40,791 nucleotides of DNA, taken from an uncultured Lachnospiraceae bacterium (GTDB taxonomy: Bacteria; Bacillota; Clostridia; Lachnospirales; Lachnospiraceae). The translations under genes were made by a program, and so were the position numbers. Location: contig CAKRIL010000026.1 of the NCBI GenBank assembly GCA_934343915.1, positions 1 through 40,791 on the forward strand, given 5' to 3'. Shown here one piece after another: positions 8,554 to 17,749 of the stretch. The notes beneath the pieces were generated by a model that was given only the letters and a program-made list of their open reading frames with translations, made no database searches and was not told the origin of the DNA. Each line of letters begins with the position of its first letter. The stretch's first letter is position 1.

Positions 8554-9660
8554 ATGACGATGGATGAGAACATGTTAAAATTCGATGAAAAATTAAAGGA
8601 ACTTCTTGCTTCTGCCAAGAAAAAGAAGAATACGCTTGATTATCAGGAGATAATCGATACATTTGCTGATATTGACCTTGACCCTGATAAGATGGACAAG
8701 ATATTTGATTACCTGGAGGCAAGCAACATAGATATTATTCGTACTACGGATGATGATGAGGAACCGCTTCTTCTTGATGACGATGACGATATCGACATTG
8801 AGAAGATTGACCTCTCAATTCCTGAGGGTGTCAGCATAGAGGACCCTGTAAGAATGTACCTTAAGGAAATCGGTAAGGTGCCTCTTCTCTCAGCCGAGGA
8901 GGAGATTGAGCTTGCAAAGAGAATGGAGAACGGAGACCAAAATGCCAAGAAGAGACTTGCAGAGGCGAACCTTCGTCTTGTTGTAAGTATAGCAAAGCGT
9001 TATGTAGGAAGAGGAATGTTATTCCTTGACCTCATTCAGGAGGGTAACTTAGGTCTTATCAAGGCTGTTGAGAAGTTCGATTACCGCAAGGGTTACAAGT
9101 TCTCAACATACGCTACATGGTGGATTCGTCAGGCAATTACAAGAGCCATTGCTGACCAGGCAAGAACAATCAGAATTCCTGTTCATATGGTTGAGACAAT
9201 CAATAAGCTTATCCGTGTGTCAAGACAGCTCTTACAGGAGCTCGGAAGAGAGCCGTCCCCTGAGGAGATTGCAGCGGAGATGGATATGCCTGTTGAGAGA
9301 GTAAGAGAGATTCTTAAGATTTCACAGGAGCCTGTATCGATGGAGACACCTATCGGTGAGGAGGAGGACAGCCATCTTGGAGATTTCATCGAGGATGATA
9401 ATGTACCTGCACCTGCTGAGGCAGCAGCATTTACACTTTTAAAGGAGCAGCTTGATGAGGTTCTCTCAACTCTTACCGACAGGGAGCAGAAGGTATTAAG
9501 ACTAAGATTCGGACTTGAGGACGGAAGAGCAAGAACACTTGAGGAAGTAGGCAAGGAATTCAATGTAACGAGAGAGCGTATAAGACAGATTGAGGCGAAG
9601 GCACTCAGAAAGCTCCGTCACCCAAGCAGAAGCCGCAAGCTCAAGGATTATCTGGATTAA
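8554..9660 (+). CDS. rpoD: Primary RNA polymerase sigma factor (sigma-70/SigA)
   Basis: Housekeeping sigma factor (368 aa). Region 1.1 is at about residues 8-62, followed by a very acidic linker (about 66-84, mostly Asp/Glu), region 1.2 (95-128), region 2 with the RFDYRKGYKFSTYATWWIRQ-like core (about 138-208), region 3 (217-285) and region 4 with the helix-turn-helix VTRERIRQIEAKALRKLRHP (338-357). GGAAGG at 8542-8547 precedes the ATG. It promotes recognition of TTGACA/TATAAT promoters, several of which are seen in this window. It is probably cotranscribed with dnaG, 33 bases upstream, and with trmK three bases downstream. Confidence 0.98.
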   Translation: MTMDENMLKFDEKLKELLASAKKKKNTLDYQEIIDTFADIDLDPDKMDKIFDYLEASNIDIIRTTDDDEEPLLLDDDDDIDIEKIDLSIPEGVSIEDPVRMYLKEIGKVPLLSAEEEIELAKRMENGDQNAKKRLAEANLRLVVSIAKRYVGRGMLFLDLIQEGNLGLIKAVEKFDYRKGYKFSTYATWWIRQAITRAIADQARTIRIPVHMVETINKLIRVSRQLLQELGREPSPEEIAAEMDMPVERVREILKISQEPVSMETPIGEEEDSHLGDFIEDDNVPAPAEAAAFTLLKEQLDEVLSTLTDREQKVLRLRFGLEDGRARTLEEVGKEFNVTRERIRQIEAKALRKLRHPSRSRKLKDYLD

Positions 9661-9663
9661 GAC

Positions 9664-10398
9664 ATGGAAAAAATCAAAAGTCCGATTAAGATGTCTTCCA
9701 GATTACATAAGGTAGCGGATATGATTACACCGGGGCTGATAGTTGCGGATATCGGTACCGACCATGGATATATCCCGATATACCAGGTGCTCACGGGAAA
9801 GACCGATACGGCATATGCATGTGATGTTGCCGAGGGACCGCTTGGAAGGGCAGCCGACAATATCAGATTGTATAAGGCAGAGGATAAGGTGAAGGCTCTG
9901 CTTTCAGATGGTCTTGTGGCGCTTAAGGATATAGAGACAGACATACCGGAGTCGATAGTTATAGCGGGAATGGGCGGAAGCCTGATATGCCGTATACTTT
10001 CCGATGGCAGGGATGCGGCAGTGAAGGCGAAAGAGCTTGTGCTGTCACCGCATTCGGAATGGTATGAGGTACGAATGTTTTTACAAGACAATGGTTATGC
10101 GATTACGGACGAGGATATGCTTAAGGAGGACGGCAAGTATTATGTGATAATAAGGGCTGTCCATGCGGATGCCGAAGCCATGAGGCTTACGGATGAGGAA
10201 CTCAGGTTCGGTCCCGTTCTCATGCAGAAGAAGCATCCCGTCCTCATAGATTATCTTAAAAAAGAGAAGGATACCTGTGGGAAGATTAAGAGGAATCTTT
10301 TAGAGAATGCGGGTGAGGCTTCTCAGGGAAAGCTTGAAGAGTTCGACAGGAAGGAAGCGCTGCTTGACAGCGTGCTGGGGAAGTTATTGGAGGTATAG
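9664..10398 (+). CDS. trmK: tRNA (adenine(22)-N(1))-methyltransferase
   Basis: SAM-dependent methyltransferase (244 aa) of the TrmK/YqfN family, which makes m1A22 in tRNA. The Rossmann SAM-binding motif reads VADIGTDHGYIP (residues 27-38), and the family block IAGMGGSLICRIL follows near residue 98, then LSPHSEWYEVRMFL. The C-terminal part is charged and helical, a likely coiled coil for tRNA contact. It starts three bases after rpoD with a poor ribosome site, suggesting translational coupling. The rpoD-trmK order is standard in Firmicutes. Length matches the family. Confidence 0.93.
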   Translation: MEKIKSPIKMSSRLHKVADMITPGLIVADIGTDHGYIPIYQVLTGKTDTAYACDVAEGPLGRAADNIRLYKAEDKVKALLSDGLVALKDIETDIPESIVIAGMGGSLICRILSDGRDAAVKAKELVLSPHSEWYEVRMFLQDNGYAITDEDMLKEDGKYYVIIRAVHADAEAMRLTDEELRFGPVLMQKKHPVLIDYLKKEKDTCGKIKRNLLENAGEASQGKLEEFDRKEALLDSVLGKLLEV

Positions 10399-10401
10399 CG
10401 T

Positions 10402-12009
10402 ATGAATTTACTTGAGGCATCGATTGAAGCTCAGAAGGATTATAAGCATAAAATAGTGCTCGCCAGAATTAACGGCAAGCTTTGTGAGCTTAATAAGGAA
10501 GTTAGCGAGACACAGAAGTGCGACATAGAGTGGGTTACGACAGCAGATACATCGGGAATGCAGACATACAGAAGAAGTGCGACATTCCTTATGCTTAAGG
10601 CAGTAAGGGATGTGTACGGAAGAAGCGTGAATATATGTGTCGAGTATTCGTTGAGTAAGGGATATTACTGCAGTGTATCGGGTGATGCCGCTGTTGATGA
10701 GACCTTCATTGACAAAATAACGGACAGAATGAACGAGCTGGTGGACGAATGTGTTCCGATAAGCAAGTTCACATACAGTCTTGATGAGGTAATAAGAATA
10801 TTCCATGATGAGGAGATGTACGATAAGGAGAAGCTGTTCAGATACCGCCGTGCGTCCAAGGTTAATCTGTATGAGATAGACGGCTTCAAGGATTATTTTT
10901 ATGGTTATATGGTTCCGGATACAAGCTACATCACGGTGTGGAAGCTCTTTTTGTATGATAAGGGATTCGTGCTCCAGCTTCCGGAGAAAAAGGAGCCGGA
11001 GGAGATTCCGTCTTTCGAGCCGCAGAATAAGCTGTTCCATGTGCTTGATGATTCCACAAAGCTTGGAAGAAAGCTTGGAATTGAGAATGTGGGCGACTTA
11101 AATGATGTGATAGCAAGCGGTCAGATGAATGAACTGATTCTTGTTCAGGAGGCTCTTCAGGAGAAGAAGATTGCGGACATTGCAGAGGATATTGCATCAA
11201 GACCTGAGGTTAAGTTCGTAATGATTGCCGGACCGTCATCATCAGGCAAGACGACGTTCTCACACAGATTGTCCATTCAGCTTAGAACTCAGGGACTTAA
11301 GCCGCATCCGATTGGACTTGACGATTATTTCGTTAATCGTGAAAATACACCGAAGGACGAGGATGGCAACTATAATTTCGAGTGTCTTGAAGCACTTGAT
11401 GTCGAGCAGTTCAATCAGGATATGACAAGACTTCTCGCAGGAGAGGAGGTCGAGCTTCCTTCGTTCAACTTTAAGACGGGACGCAGGGAGTATAAGGGCA
11501 ACTTTAAGAAATTAGGACCTGACGATATCCTTGTTATTGAGGGCATTCACGGACTTAACGACAAGCTTTCACACTCACTCAGCAAGAAAAATAAGTACAA
11601 GATATATATAAGTGCGCTCACACAGCTCAATATTGATGAGCACAACAGAATACCGACTACGGACGGACGATTAATCAGAAGAATGGTGCGCGATGCAAGA
11701 ACGAGAGGAACTACCGCCAAGGGAACGATTGCAATGTGGGATTCCGTTAGAAAGGGAGAGGAGCTTAACATCTTCCCTTATCAGGAGACTGCCGATGCGA
11801 TGTTCAACTCGGCACTCCTTTATGAGCTTGCGGTACTTAAACCTTATGCGGAGCCGGCACTGTTCGGCATCAGACCTGACGAACCTGAATATGAGGAGGC
11901 TAAGAGACTTTTGAAGTTCCTTGATTACTTCCTCACGGTAGGAAGCGATGAGCTTCCAAAGAATTCGATTATCAGGGAGTTCGTGGGCGGAAGCTGCTTT
12001 AAGGTGTGA
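10402..12009 (+). CDS. Nucleoside (uridine-type) kinase with N-terminal threonyl-tRNA synthetase-like region
   Basis: A 535-residue protein. The C-terminal half is a uridine kinase/phosphoribulokinase-type P-loop domain: Walker A GPSSSGKTT (residues 277-285), LDDYFVNRENTPKDEDG after it, and VIEGIHGLND as a Walker B-like strand. The N-terminal ~190 residues resemble the TGS/second additional domain of threonyl-tRNA synthetase (HDEEMYDKEKLFRYRR stretch), an arrangement known in Clostridia nucleoside kinases. It probably phosphorylates a nucleoside with NTP; the exact substrate is unknown. It begins three bases after trmK with GGAGG at 10389-10393. The end of this operon has no strong terminator before the rnpB promoter. 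Confidence 0.85.
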   Translation: MNLLEASIEAQKDYKHKIVLARINGKLCELNKEVSETQKCDIEWVTTADTSGMQTYRRSATFLMLKAVRDVYGRSVNICVEYSLSKGYYCSVSGDAAVDETFIDKITDRMNELVDECVPISKFTYSLDEVIRIFHDEEMYDKEKLFRYRRASKVNLYEIDGFKDYFYGYMVPDTSYITVWKLFLYDKGFVLQLPEKKEPEEIPSFEPQNKLFHVLDDSTKLGRKLGIENVGDLNDVIASGQMNELILVQEALQEKKIADIAEDIASRPEVKFVMIAGPSSSGKTTFSHRLSIQLRTQGLKPHPIGLDDYFVNRENTPKDEDGNYNFECLEALDVEQFNQDMTRLLAGEEVELPSFNFKTGRREYKGNFKKLGPDDILVIEGIHGLNDKLSHSLSKKNKYKIYISALTQLNIDEHNRIPTTDGRLIRRMVRDARTRGTTAKGTIAMWDSVRKGEELNIFPYQETADAMFNSALLYELAVLKPYAEPALFGIRPDEPEYEEAKRLLKFLDYFLTVGSDELPKNSIIREFVGGSCFKV

Positions 12010-12052
12010 TGGCATACCGATTGTATATAAATACAAAATAATTCAAATTATG

Positions 12053-12081
12053 TTTACAATTTAAGATAAAAATGATAAAAT
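12053..12081 (+). promoter_or_regulatory. rnpB promoter
   Basis: TTTACA (12053-12058), 17-bp spacer, TAAAAT (12076-12081), ending seven bases before the mature 5' end of RNase P RNA. Confidence 0.75.
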
Positions 12082-12088
12082 ATTTTTG

Positions 12089-12460
12089 CCAGTTGGCTGA
12101 ATAATCGCGGCTGCAGGTGTCGAAAGACCGCAGGTGAGGAAAGTCCGGGCTTCATAGGGCAGGATGCCGGTTAACGTCCGGTGGAGGCGACTCTAAGACC
12201 AGTGCAACAGAAATATACCGCCACAGACCGTAAGGTCGAGGCTCTCATTATTGAGAACGTGGTAAGGGCGGAAGGGCAGTGTAAGAGACTACCGCCTGTC
12301 TGGTAACAGACAGGGCACATGTAAACTCCATCCGAAGCAAGACCGAATAAGAGACAGTGACGTGGCCCGCCAGTCTCAGGTAGGTCGCTTGAGCCTGTTG
12401 GCAACAGCAGGTCTAGATAGATGATTATTCAAGACATAACCCGGCTTACAGGCTGACTGG
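12089..12460 (+). ncRNA. rnpB: RNase P RNA, bacterial class A
   Basis: Catalytic RNA of RNase P, about 372 nt, which removes 5' leaders from pre-tRNAs. Conserved blocks are recognisable: the P1 strand CCAGTTGGCT at the 5' end pairing with the 3' end GACTGG, the CR-I region GAGGAAAGTCCGGGCT (about 12134-12151), GCAGGATGCCGG, GTAAGGGCGGAAGGGCAGTG, CR-V-like sequence around AAGACATAACCCGGCTTACAG at 12430-12450. It sits between the nucleoside kinase and the GGDEF gene with its own promoter. Ends are estimated from P1 pairing and may be off by a few bases. Confidence 0.95.
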
Positions 12461-12493
12461 TGTTTTGCAGTTTACCAAGAGGAGATTTCATAG

Positions 12494-14275
12494 ATGTATG
12501 AACGTATTTCAGAAGATAAGAAATTTAATACAAAGATGAAGTTTGCCAAGGCGGTATTACGGAATGACTATGTGATTTTGAATGCGGAGGAAGCCCTATA
12601 CGATTTTGTGGGGAAGAACTCCGCGTATTTTTTCTATACGCTTATCCATCCTGATTATCAGAAGGAATTTCTCTCGGTATGTGAGAGCTTACAGCCGGAG
12701 GAGCAGTACAGCATAATAACGTTGCTCAGGGATAAGGATGATTATTATCATCCGGTGGATATACATATAAGCGTGTCCAAGCCTATGGAGGATGGCAGCT
12801 GGATATATCTTATGGACATATACGGCATTGATATGATTGAGGCTTCATTTTTGGACAATCAGCAGAAGCTTGACAAGTACAGAACCTTCATGGGAATAGC
12901 AGGGCTTGTGTATATGGAATACTGGCCGGCGACGAAGAGAATAGTATTCTACAATTATGTAATCCGCAAGTCGTATATACTCTATGAATCAGTTATAGAT
13001 GAGTGGCATGAGAATGTGGTGAAGTATGGAGTACACAGAGGCAGCAATCTGGCTGAGATAGAGCAGTGGTATAACAATACAGCATCGCTTACCAGCCAGT
13101 TCTCATGTACTGTTAAGACAGGCTTCCTCAACTCGAATCATGCACCTGAGACCTTGGAGGTTAATGCCAAGTTCATATCAAGACATAACATGGATGTTCT
13201 TGTAGGTGTAATTAAGAGGAAGGATATAACGGATGACGATATTCCATATTATCTTACACCTGCGGGCAAGGATGCGGCAACCAATCTCCTTAACAAGAGA
13301 GCACTTATAGAATATACCAATGACAGACTTGCGGGAGCACAGGATAAGACCATGTATATGGTGCTCATAGATATAGATGACTTTAAGGTAATTAATGATA
13401 CATATGGTCATCTTATGGGAGACAAGGCGATACTTGTTCTGTCCGAGACAATCACGGAGGCACTTGACGGACGCGGAATAGCGGGACGATTCGGAGGGGA
13501 TGAGTTCTTCATCCTGACGGAAGACATTCCTGATGAGCAGCAGCTCAGACTATTCCTTAAGGCGATGCTGTCAAAGCTCAGACTTAATCAGGCAGATAAG
13601 CTTTCGGGAGTAAGATATACACTTTCTATGGGTATTGCAAAATATCCTGAGGAGGGAAGAAGCTTCAACGACCTGTTCACCATAGCTGATAAGGCACTGT
13701 ATATAGCTAAGGATAAGGGAAAGAACAGGTACATAATATACAGACCTGAGCTTCATGATTCAATAGATGTTGTGGGACGACAGACTGAGACGGGAATATA
13801 CCCTATATATATTAAGACGCTTAAGAATGTCATGAGGGAGCTGCTTGTTGAAGGCTCGCAGGATATACAGGCAATTCTTAACAATGTGAAGGATGCTTTT
13901 GGACTTGGAGCCATAGCGGTACATTATGGCGAGGGTCTTAAGAATGATATATATGCAGGTGAATGTCCTGAATCAATCAGGGATATAACCTTCATGCTTG
14001 ATGAGACGTACAGAAGAATGCTTGCAGATGAGAATGTGCTTGTGATGAACAATCTTAATGGTGTATCAAGAAGGGATACGGATGCATGCAACAGACTGAT
14101 TCAGGCTGATTGCCAGTCCTATATCAGCATCATGCTCCCGGATACGAAGCATCCTGAGTTCGTGGCTGCGTTCTATATGTTCGGAGCTAAGCACAAGTGG
14201 AGCAGTACAGAGGAAAATTATATAACGATGATTGCAGAAGCAGTATATCTTGCAGTGTGCGGAGGACGTAAGTAA
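12494..14275 (+). CDS. Diguanylate cyclase-type GGDEF protein with PAS-like and GAF-like regions
   Basis: Signalling protein (593 aa), likely making c-di-GMP from two GTP. The N-terminal ~250 residues look like two PAS-like sensing modules (YFFYTLIHPDYQKEF resembles a PAS loop). The GGDEF domain spans about residues 260-415 with an intact signature GGDEF at 334-338 and LINKRAL/LIDIDDFKVINDTYGH upstream. The allosteric RxxD inhibitory site is absent: DGRG stands at that position. The C-terminal ~150 residues resemble a GAF domain, an uncommon order since sensing domains usually precede GGDEF. No membrane segment is evident, so it should be cytosolic. The start ATG 12494 follows GAGGAG at 12479-12484, only 33 bases after rnpB, so it may be partly cotranscribed with it. 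Confidence 0.88.
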   Translation: MYERISEDKKFNTKMKFAKAVLRNDYVILNAEEALYDFVGKNSAYFFYTLIHPDYQKEFLSVCESLQPEEQYSIITLLRDKDDYYHPVDIHISVSKPMEDGSWIYLMDIYGIDMIEASFLDNQQKLDKYRTFMGIAGLVYMEYWPATKRIVFYNYVIRKSYILYESVIDEWHENVVKYGVHRGSNLAEIEQWYNNTASLTSQFSCTVKTGFLNSNHAPETLEVNAKFISRHNMDVLVGVIKRKDITDDDIPYYLTPAGKDAATNLLNKRALIEYTNDRLAGAQDKTMYMVLIDIDDFKVINDTYGHLMGDKAILVLSETITEALDGRGIAGRFGGDEFFILTEDIPDEQQLRLFLKAMLSKLRLNQADKLSGVRYTLSMGIAKYPEEGRSFNDLFTIADKALYIAKDKGKNRYIIYRPELHDSIDVVGRQTETGIYPIYIKTLKNVMRELLVEGSQDIQAILNNVKDAFGLGAIAVHYGEGLKNDIYAGECPESIRDITFMLDETYRRMLADENVLVMNNLNGVSRRDTDACNRLIQADCQSYISIMLPDTKHPEFVAAFYMFGAKHKWSSTEENYITMIAEAVYLAVCGGRK

Positions 14276-14285
14276 TCAAAACGAT

Positions 14286-14322
14286 AAAAGAGGCAGTGTG
14301 CATTTTGTACACTGCCTCTTTT
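14286..14322. terminator. Bidirectional terminator between the GGDEF gene and pyrI
   Basis: A 14-bp perfect stem (AAAAGAGGCAGTGT with ACACTGCCTCTTTT) around a 9-nt loop, with A on the left and T on the right, serving convergent genes. Confidence 0.88.
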
Positions 14323-14354
14323 ATGTAATTGGAAATTTCGTTCCTATTACATAA
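14321..14354. repeat. 34-bp dispersed palindrome, copy A
   Basis: Runs TTATGTAATTGGAA to TTCCTATTACATAA around a six-base centre. One mismatch pair in the left arm relative to the other copies. Preceded by T and followed by A runs. Directly abuts the terminator of the GGDEF gene. Confidence 0.85.
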
Positions 14355-14376
14355 AAAACGGTTAATATATGCTTAG

Positions 14377-14808
14377 CTATACAAGCTTTGAATACTTCTC
14401 CTCGCAGTACTTGCAGCGGTATACCTGCTTCTCCTCATCAGTGAGGTAGAATACCTGATTAAGCTCCTGCTCAATGGAGGTTATACATCTTGGATTCTTA
14501 CATTTTATTACATTGGTTACGGTCTTAGGAAGAGTGAGCTCCTTCTTCTCGACTATCTCCCCATTCTTTATAATATTGACTGTTATGTTGTGGTCAATAA
14601 AACCGAGTATATCAAGGTCGACAAGGTCAAGTCCTCCGTCAATCTTGATTATATCCTTTTTACCCATCTTCTTGCTCTTGGCGTTCTTGATTATGGCTAC
14701 ACAGCAGTCAAGCTTATCAAGCCCGAGGTATTGATATATTTCCATGCAGCGTCCTGCCTGAATGTGGTCAAGAACGAAGCCTTCAGTAAGCTTTCCGACA
14801 TTAAGCAT
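14377..14808 (-). CDS. pyrI: Aspartate carbamoyltransferase regulatory subunit
   Basis: Regulatory chain (143 aa) of ATCase that binds CTP/ATP in an N-terminal allosteric domain and contacts PyrB through a zinc domain. The start is taken at the Met of MLNVGKLTEGF; the frame stays open upstream into pyrB but that part is pyrB sequence in another frame. Zinc ligands are visible as CKNPRC and CKYC in the C-terminal third. It begins four bases after the pyrB stop, so the subunits are coupled. Presence of pyrI indicates an allosterically controlled enzyme, common in Clostridia but absent in Bacillus. Confidence 0.94.
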   Translation of the reverse strand: MLNVGKLTEGFVLDHIQAGRCMEIYQYLGLDKLDCCVAIIKNAKSKKMGKKDIIKIDGGLDLVDLDILGFIDHNITVNIIKNGEIVEKKELTLPKTVTNVIKCKNPRCITSIEQELNQVFYLTDEEKQVYRCKYCEEKYSKLV

Positions 14809-14812
14809 AGTA

Positions 14813-15745
14813 TTAGTCCTCCTTAAAATTAGGTATTGCGTCCAGCAGGTACATGATAAGAGCCATTCGAACGTATACACCGTACTGAGCCTGCTTAAAG
14901 TATGCAGCGCGCGGGTCATCATCAACCTCGACGGAAATCTCATTTACTCTCGGGAGAGGGTGAAGAACAAGCATGTCGTCCTTTGCCAAAGCCATCTTCT
15001 CCTTGGTGAGTATATAGTAATCCTTCATTCTTAAGTATTCTTCTTCATTGAAGAAGCGTTCCTTCTGAACTCTTGTCATATAGAGAATATCGAGCTTAGG
15101 CATAACCTCATCAAGGCTTGTCACTTCCTCAAATTCAACACCCTTTGCGGTAAGAACATCCTCGCGGATATAGTCAGGCACGCGGAGCTCCTTAGGGGAT
15201 ATGAGTATAAAATGAATGTTGTTGTAGCGAACGAGGGAATTGATAAGTGAATGAACGGTACGGCCGAACTTGAGGTCACCGCAGAGACCTATTGTAAGAC
15301 CATCAAAATGACCTTTGAGAGCACGGATTGTCATAAGGTCTGTGAGAGTCTGTGTCGGATGCTGATGTCCGCCATCTCCGGCATTGATTACCGGTATTCT
15401 TGAATGAATGGAGGCAACTAACGGAGCACCTTCCTTCGGATGTCTCATTGCGCAGATGTCAGCGTAACAGGAAATAACACGGATCGTATCTGCAACGCTT
15501 TCTCCCTTGGCGGCTGAACTTGAATCAGCGGATGAGAAACCGAGAACGGAACCACCGAGATTGAGCATTGCGGCTTCAAAGCTCAGACGCGTTCGTGTAC
15601 TTGGCTCGTAGAACAGGGTGGCAAGCTTCTTTCCGTCCATTACATGAGAGTATTTTGACGGGTCGGCAGCTATGTCTTCGGCAACATCAAGAAGCTTGTC
15701 GAGTTCATCAACGGATAAGTCAAGCGGACTTAACAGATGTTTCAT
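14813..15745 (-). CDS. pyrB: Aspartate carbamoyltransferase catalytic subunit
   Basis: Catalytic chain (310 aa) that joins carbamoyl phosphate and aspartate, the first committed step of pyrimidine synthesis. The carbamoyl-phosphate site STRTR is at residues 49-53, the 80s-loop Lys80 in SSSAAKGES, HPTQ at 129-132, and the HPLPRVNEIS block in the C-terminal third. AGGAGG precedes the ATG at 7-12 bases. pyrI follows immediately. The leader between promoter and start is about 60 bases and shows no PyrR-type attenuator, so control is probably by the PyrI allostery or another route. Confidence 0.97.
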   Translation of the reverse strand: MKHLLSPLDLSVDELDKLLDVAEDIAADPSKYSHVMDGKKLATLFYEPSTRTRLSFEAAMLNLGGSVLGFSSADSSSAAKGESVADTIRVISCYADICAMRHPKEGAPLVASIHSRIPVINAGDGGHQHPTQTLTDLMTIRALKGHFDGLTIGLCGDLKFGRTVHSLINSLVRYNNIHFILISPKELRVPDYIREDVLTAKGVEFEEVTSLDEVMPKLDILYMTRVQKERFFNEEEYLRMKDYYILTKEKMALAKDDMLVLHPLPRVNEISVEVDDDPRAAYFKQAQYGVYVRMALIMYLLDAIPNFKED

Positions 15746-15809
15746 AACATTTTCCTCCTGAAATCAATAATGTGTCTAATTAATACGATATAAAATCGCT
15801 TTTCATGTC

Positions 15810-15838
15810 ATTATACATTGTTTGGTGTCAGACTACAA
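15810..15838 (-). promoter_or_regulatory. pyrBI promoter
   Basis: On the minus strand: TTGTAG (15833-15838), 17-bp spacer, TATAAT (15810-15815), about 65 bases before the pyrB start. Confidence 0.6.
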
Positions 15839-15913
15839 CGATTTTTTTGCATTTGTTTGAGTGCATACGGGCGGACGGTGGGAAACTGGTACTTATTAAT
15901 CATATATAATGAT

Positions 15914-15941
15914 TTGACTTTAAAATAAAAGATGGTAATAT
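15914..15941 (+). promoter_or_regulatory. Promoter of the 15982 lipoprotein gene
   Basis: TTGACT (15914-15919), 16-bp spacer, TAATAT (15936-15941), about 40 bases before the start codon. Confidence 0.45.
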
Positions 15942-15981
15942 GTTAAAGTGTGAATAAAATAACACAAAAAGGAGAAAACAC

Positions 15982-17700
15982 ATGAAAAAATTAAGAAGAG
16001 TTCTGGCTGTGCTGCTTGTATTCGTTATGAGTATGGCACTTGTGACAGGCTGCAGCGGAAAGTCCAAGCAGACTATGTTCTCAATCATGAAGGATGCTTC
16101 TTCAATGACACATTACTCCTATGAAATCAAGGTAAAGCTTGATTCGGGCATGAGCGGTGTTGAGAGCATGGCTATGACATTAAAGGGTAAGACCGACGGC
16201 GAAGCTGTAACAATGGGAGCTAAGGTAAGCTATTCACTTTACACATTCGATATTGATGATTTCCTTATTTTGACAAAGGATGCTATGTATATCGATGTGG
16301 AAGCAATATTTAACGCTTTCGATTCAGTTCTTTCAGCTATGGGAGTTTCACTTGAGGACTTCGAGGCAGAGTTCGGAACAGAGCTTAAGTGCATTCAGTT
16401 ACCTCTTGCCGAGGGAATGATAAATGTGAATGCAGACAGCTCTGAGTTGACAGATTTATATGTCTCAATTTTGGAGAATACATTCAAGAATACCAAGATT
16501 GAGAGCAATAAGGGAGAGTTCACGGTTACTGTTGAGGGTATGGAAGAAATTTCAAAGTTAGTTGACGCTTTTATTACAAGCCTTCTTGACAATCAGGATG
16601 CACTTTTAGAGCAGATTGATAAGAACAGCTCAATTGATGATGAGACTCTCAAGGAATTCCTCAATCTCTATATGAACGAGATTATCACGGCACTTGTCAG
16701 GTTCAATGATGAGTATGACCTTGGTCTTACAGAGGCTGACATTGAGGAGGCTAAGGCTGAAGCGGAGGCTGCTGTTGAAGATGCAGTCAAGGAAGCCGGG
16801 CTTGATGATGTGAGCCGGGAATATAAGGATGCTTTTGCTGACCTTAAGGATAATAGACAGGATGTTGTGGATACGCTGGCCGGAAGTGTGGATTCAGTTG
16901 ACGGCAAGTTTACAATGACTGACAGCCTTACAGGTAAGGAAGGCAGCAGAGTGTACACATGCGAGCTTCAGGCAGCATTTGAGAACAAGGATACAGATGA
17001 AGATGTCACGGTAAATGTCAAGTCGGTGCTCACGGAGGACAACAGCATTGTTGTTGATGTTCCGAAGAACTATACGGCACTTTCCGATATTATCTACGCA
17101 GCACTTGTCTATACATACGAGAACGGACTTCTCGGCGATCTTGACGGCATTATTGATATGCCGGATGTTGATACTGATTATTCATACGGCGGGGATGATT
17201 CCGGTGCCGGAGAGGAAGTTGTATATGATGGTGAAGTAACTCTTTCAGATTATTACACTTATGATACAGCGACGATTGAGTATAACAAGGATCTCGTATA
17301 TGTTGATACGGAATACAGTGATGTTGAGTGGGGCAGCGTATGCTTTAATGCGGTAGCTGATGATACCTGCTGGTTATTACTGAACTATGATTCAGAACGT
17401 TCAATAGATGATTTATATGAGTATATGGCACATGAGAAGTACAGCGACTCTGAATATTTTCTCGATACTTCTTCGACAGAGCTGATTTCAAGAGAGCTTT
17501 CGTCAGGTGTAACACTCTATGAGTTTGACGTAAGCTATAAATATGCAGATGGAGACAGCGTAAACACCGAGTCGTACTTTGCAGTTGCGGCCAATGTGGG
17601 AGTCATCTACGGAGAGATAAGCAGAGAATACGATTTGACAGAGGACGAAGTCTTACCTTATGATGAATTTTTGAATGCTGTATTTGTAAATGTTAATTAA
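15982..17700 (+). CDS. Large secreted lipoprotein of unknown function
   Basis: A 572-residue lipoprotein with a basic signal peptide and lipobox ALVTGC (Cys24 approximately), so it is anchored on the outer face of the membrane. The first ~110 residues (repeated threonine/aspartate-rich strands around a YSYEIKVKLDSG start) look like a LolA/DUF6612-type beta-sheet fold; this is a weak impression. A helical Glu/Ala-rich segment lies at about 250-280 (EEAKAEAEAAVEDAVKEA). A short Gly/Asp/Ser linker (YGGDDSGAGEE, about 408-420) separates a C-terminal domain of about 150 residues rich in Tyr and Asp. Overall very acidic. It has its own promoter and terminator, so it is a single-gene unit; I do not recognise a function. 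Confidence 0.8.
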   Translation: MKKLRRVLAVLLVFVMSMALVTGCSGKSKQTMFSIMKDASSMTHYSYEIKVKLDSGMSGVESMAMTLKGKTDGEAVTMGAKVSYSLYTFDIDDFLILTKDAMYIDVEAIFNAFDSVLSAMGVSLEDFEAEFGTELKCIQLPLAEGMINVNADSSELTDLYVSILENTFKNTKIESNKGEFTVTVEGMEEISKLVDAFITSLLDNQDALLEQIDKNSSIDDETLKEFLNLYMNEIITALVRFNDEYDLGLTEADIEEAKAEAEAAVEDAVKEAGLDDVSREYKDAFADLKDNRQDVVDTLAGSVDSVDGKFTMTDSLTGKEGSRVYTCELQAAFENKDTDEDVTVNVKSVLTEDNSIVVDVPKNYTALSDIIYAALVYTYENGLLGDLDGIIDMPDVDTDYSYGGDDSGAGEEVVYDGEVTLSDYYTYDTATIEYNKDLVYVDTEYSDVEWGSVCFNAVADDTCWLLLNYDSERSIDDLYEYMAHEKYSDSEYFLDTSSTELISRELSSGVTLYEFDVSYKYADGDSVNTESYFAVAANVGVIYGEISREYDLTEDEVLPYDEFLNAVFVNVN

Positions 17701-17718
17701 TTAAAAAACACATTAAAG

Positions 17719-17749
17719 CTCAGGGATATTATTGTCCCTGAGTTTTTTT
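17719..17749 (+). terminator. Terminator of the 15982 lipoprotein gene
   Basis: CTCAGGGA (17719-17726) pairs with TCCCTGAG (17735-17742), then seven T. It overlaps the last codons of the convergent minus-strand gene ending at 17729. Confidence 0.88.
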
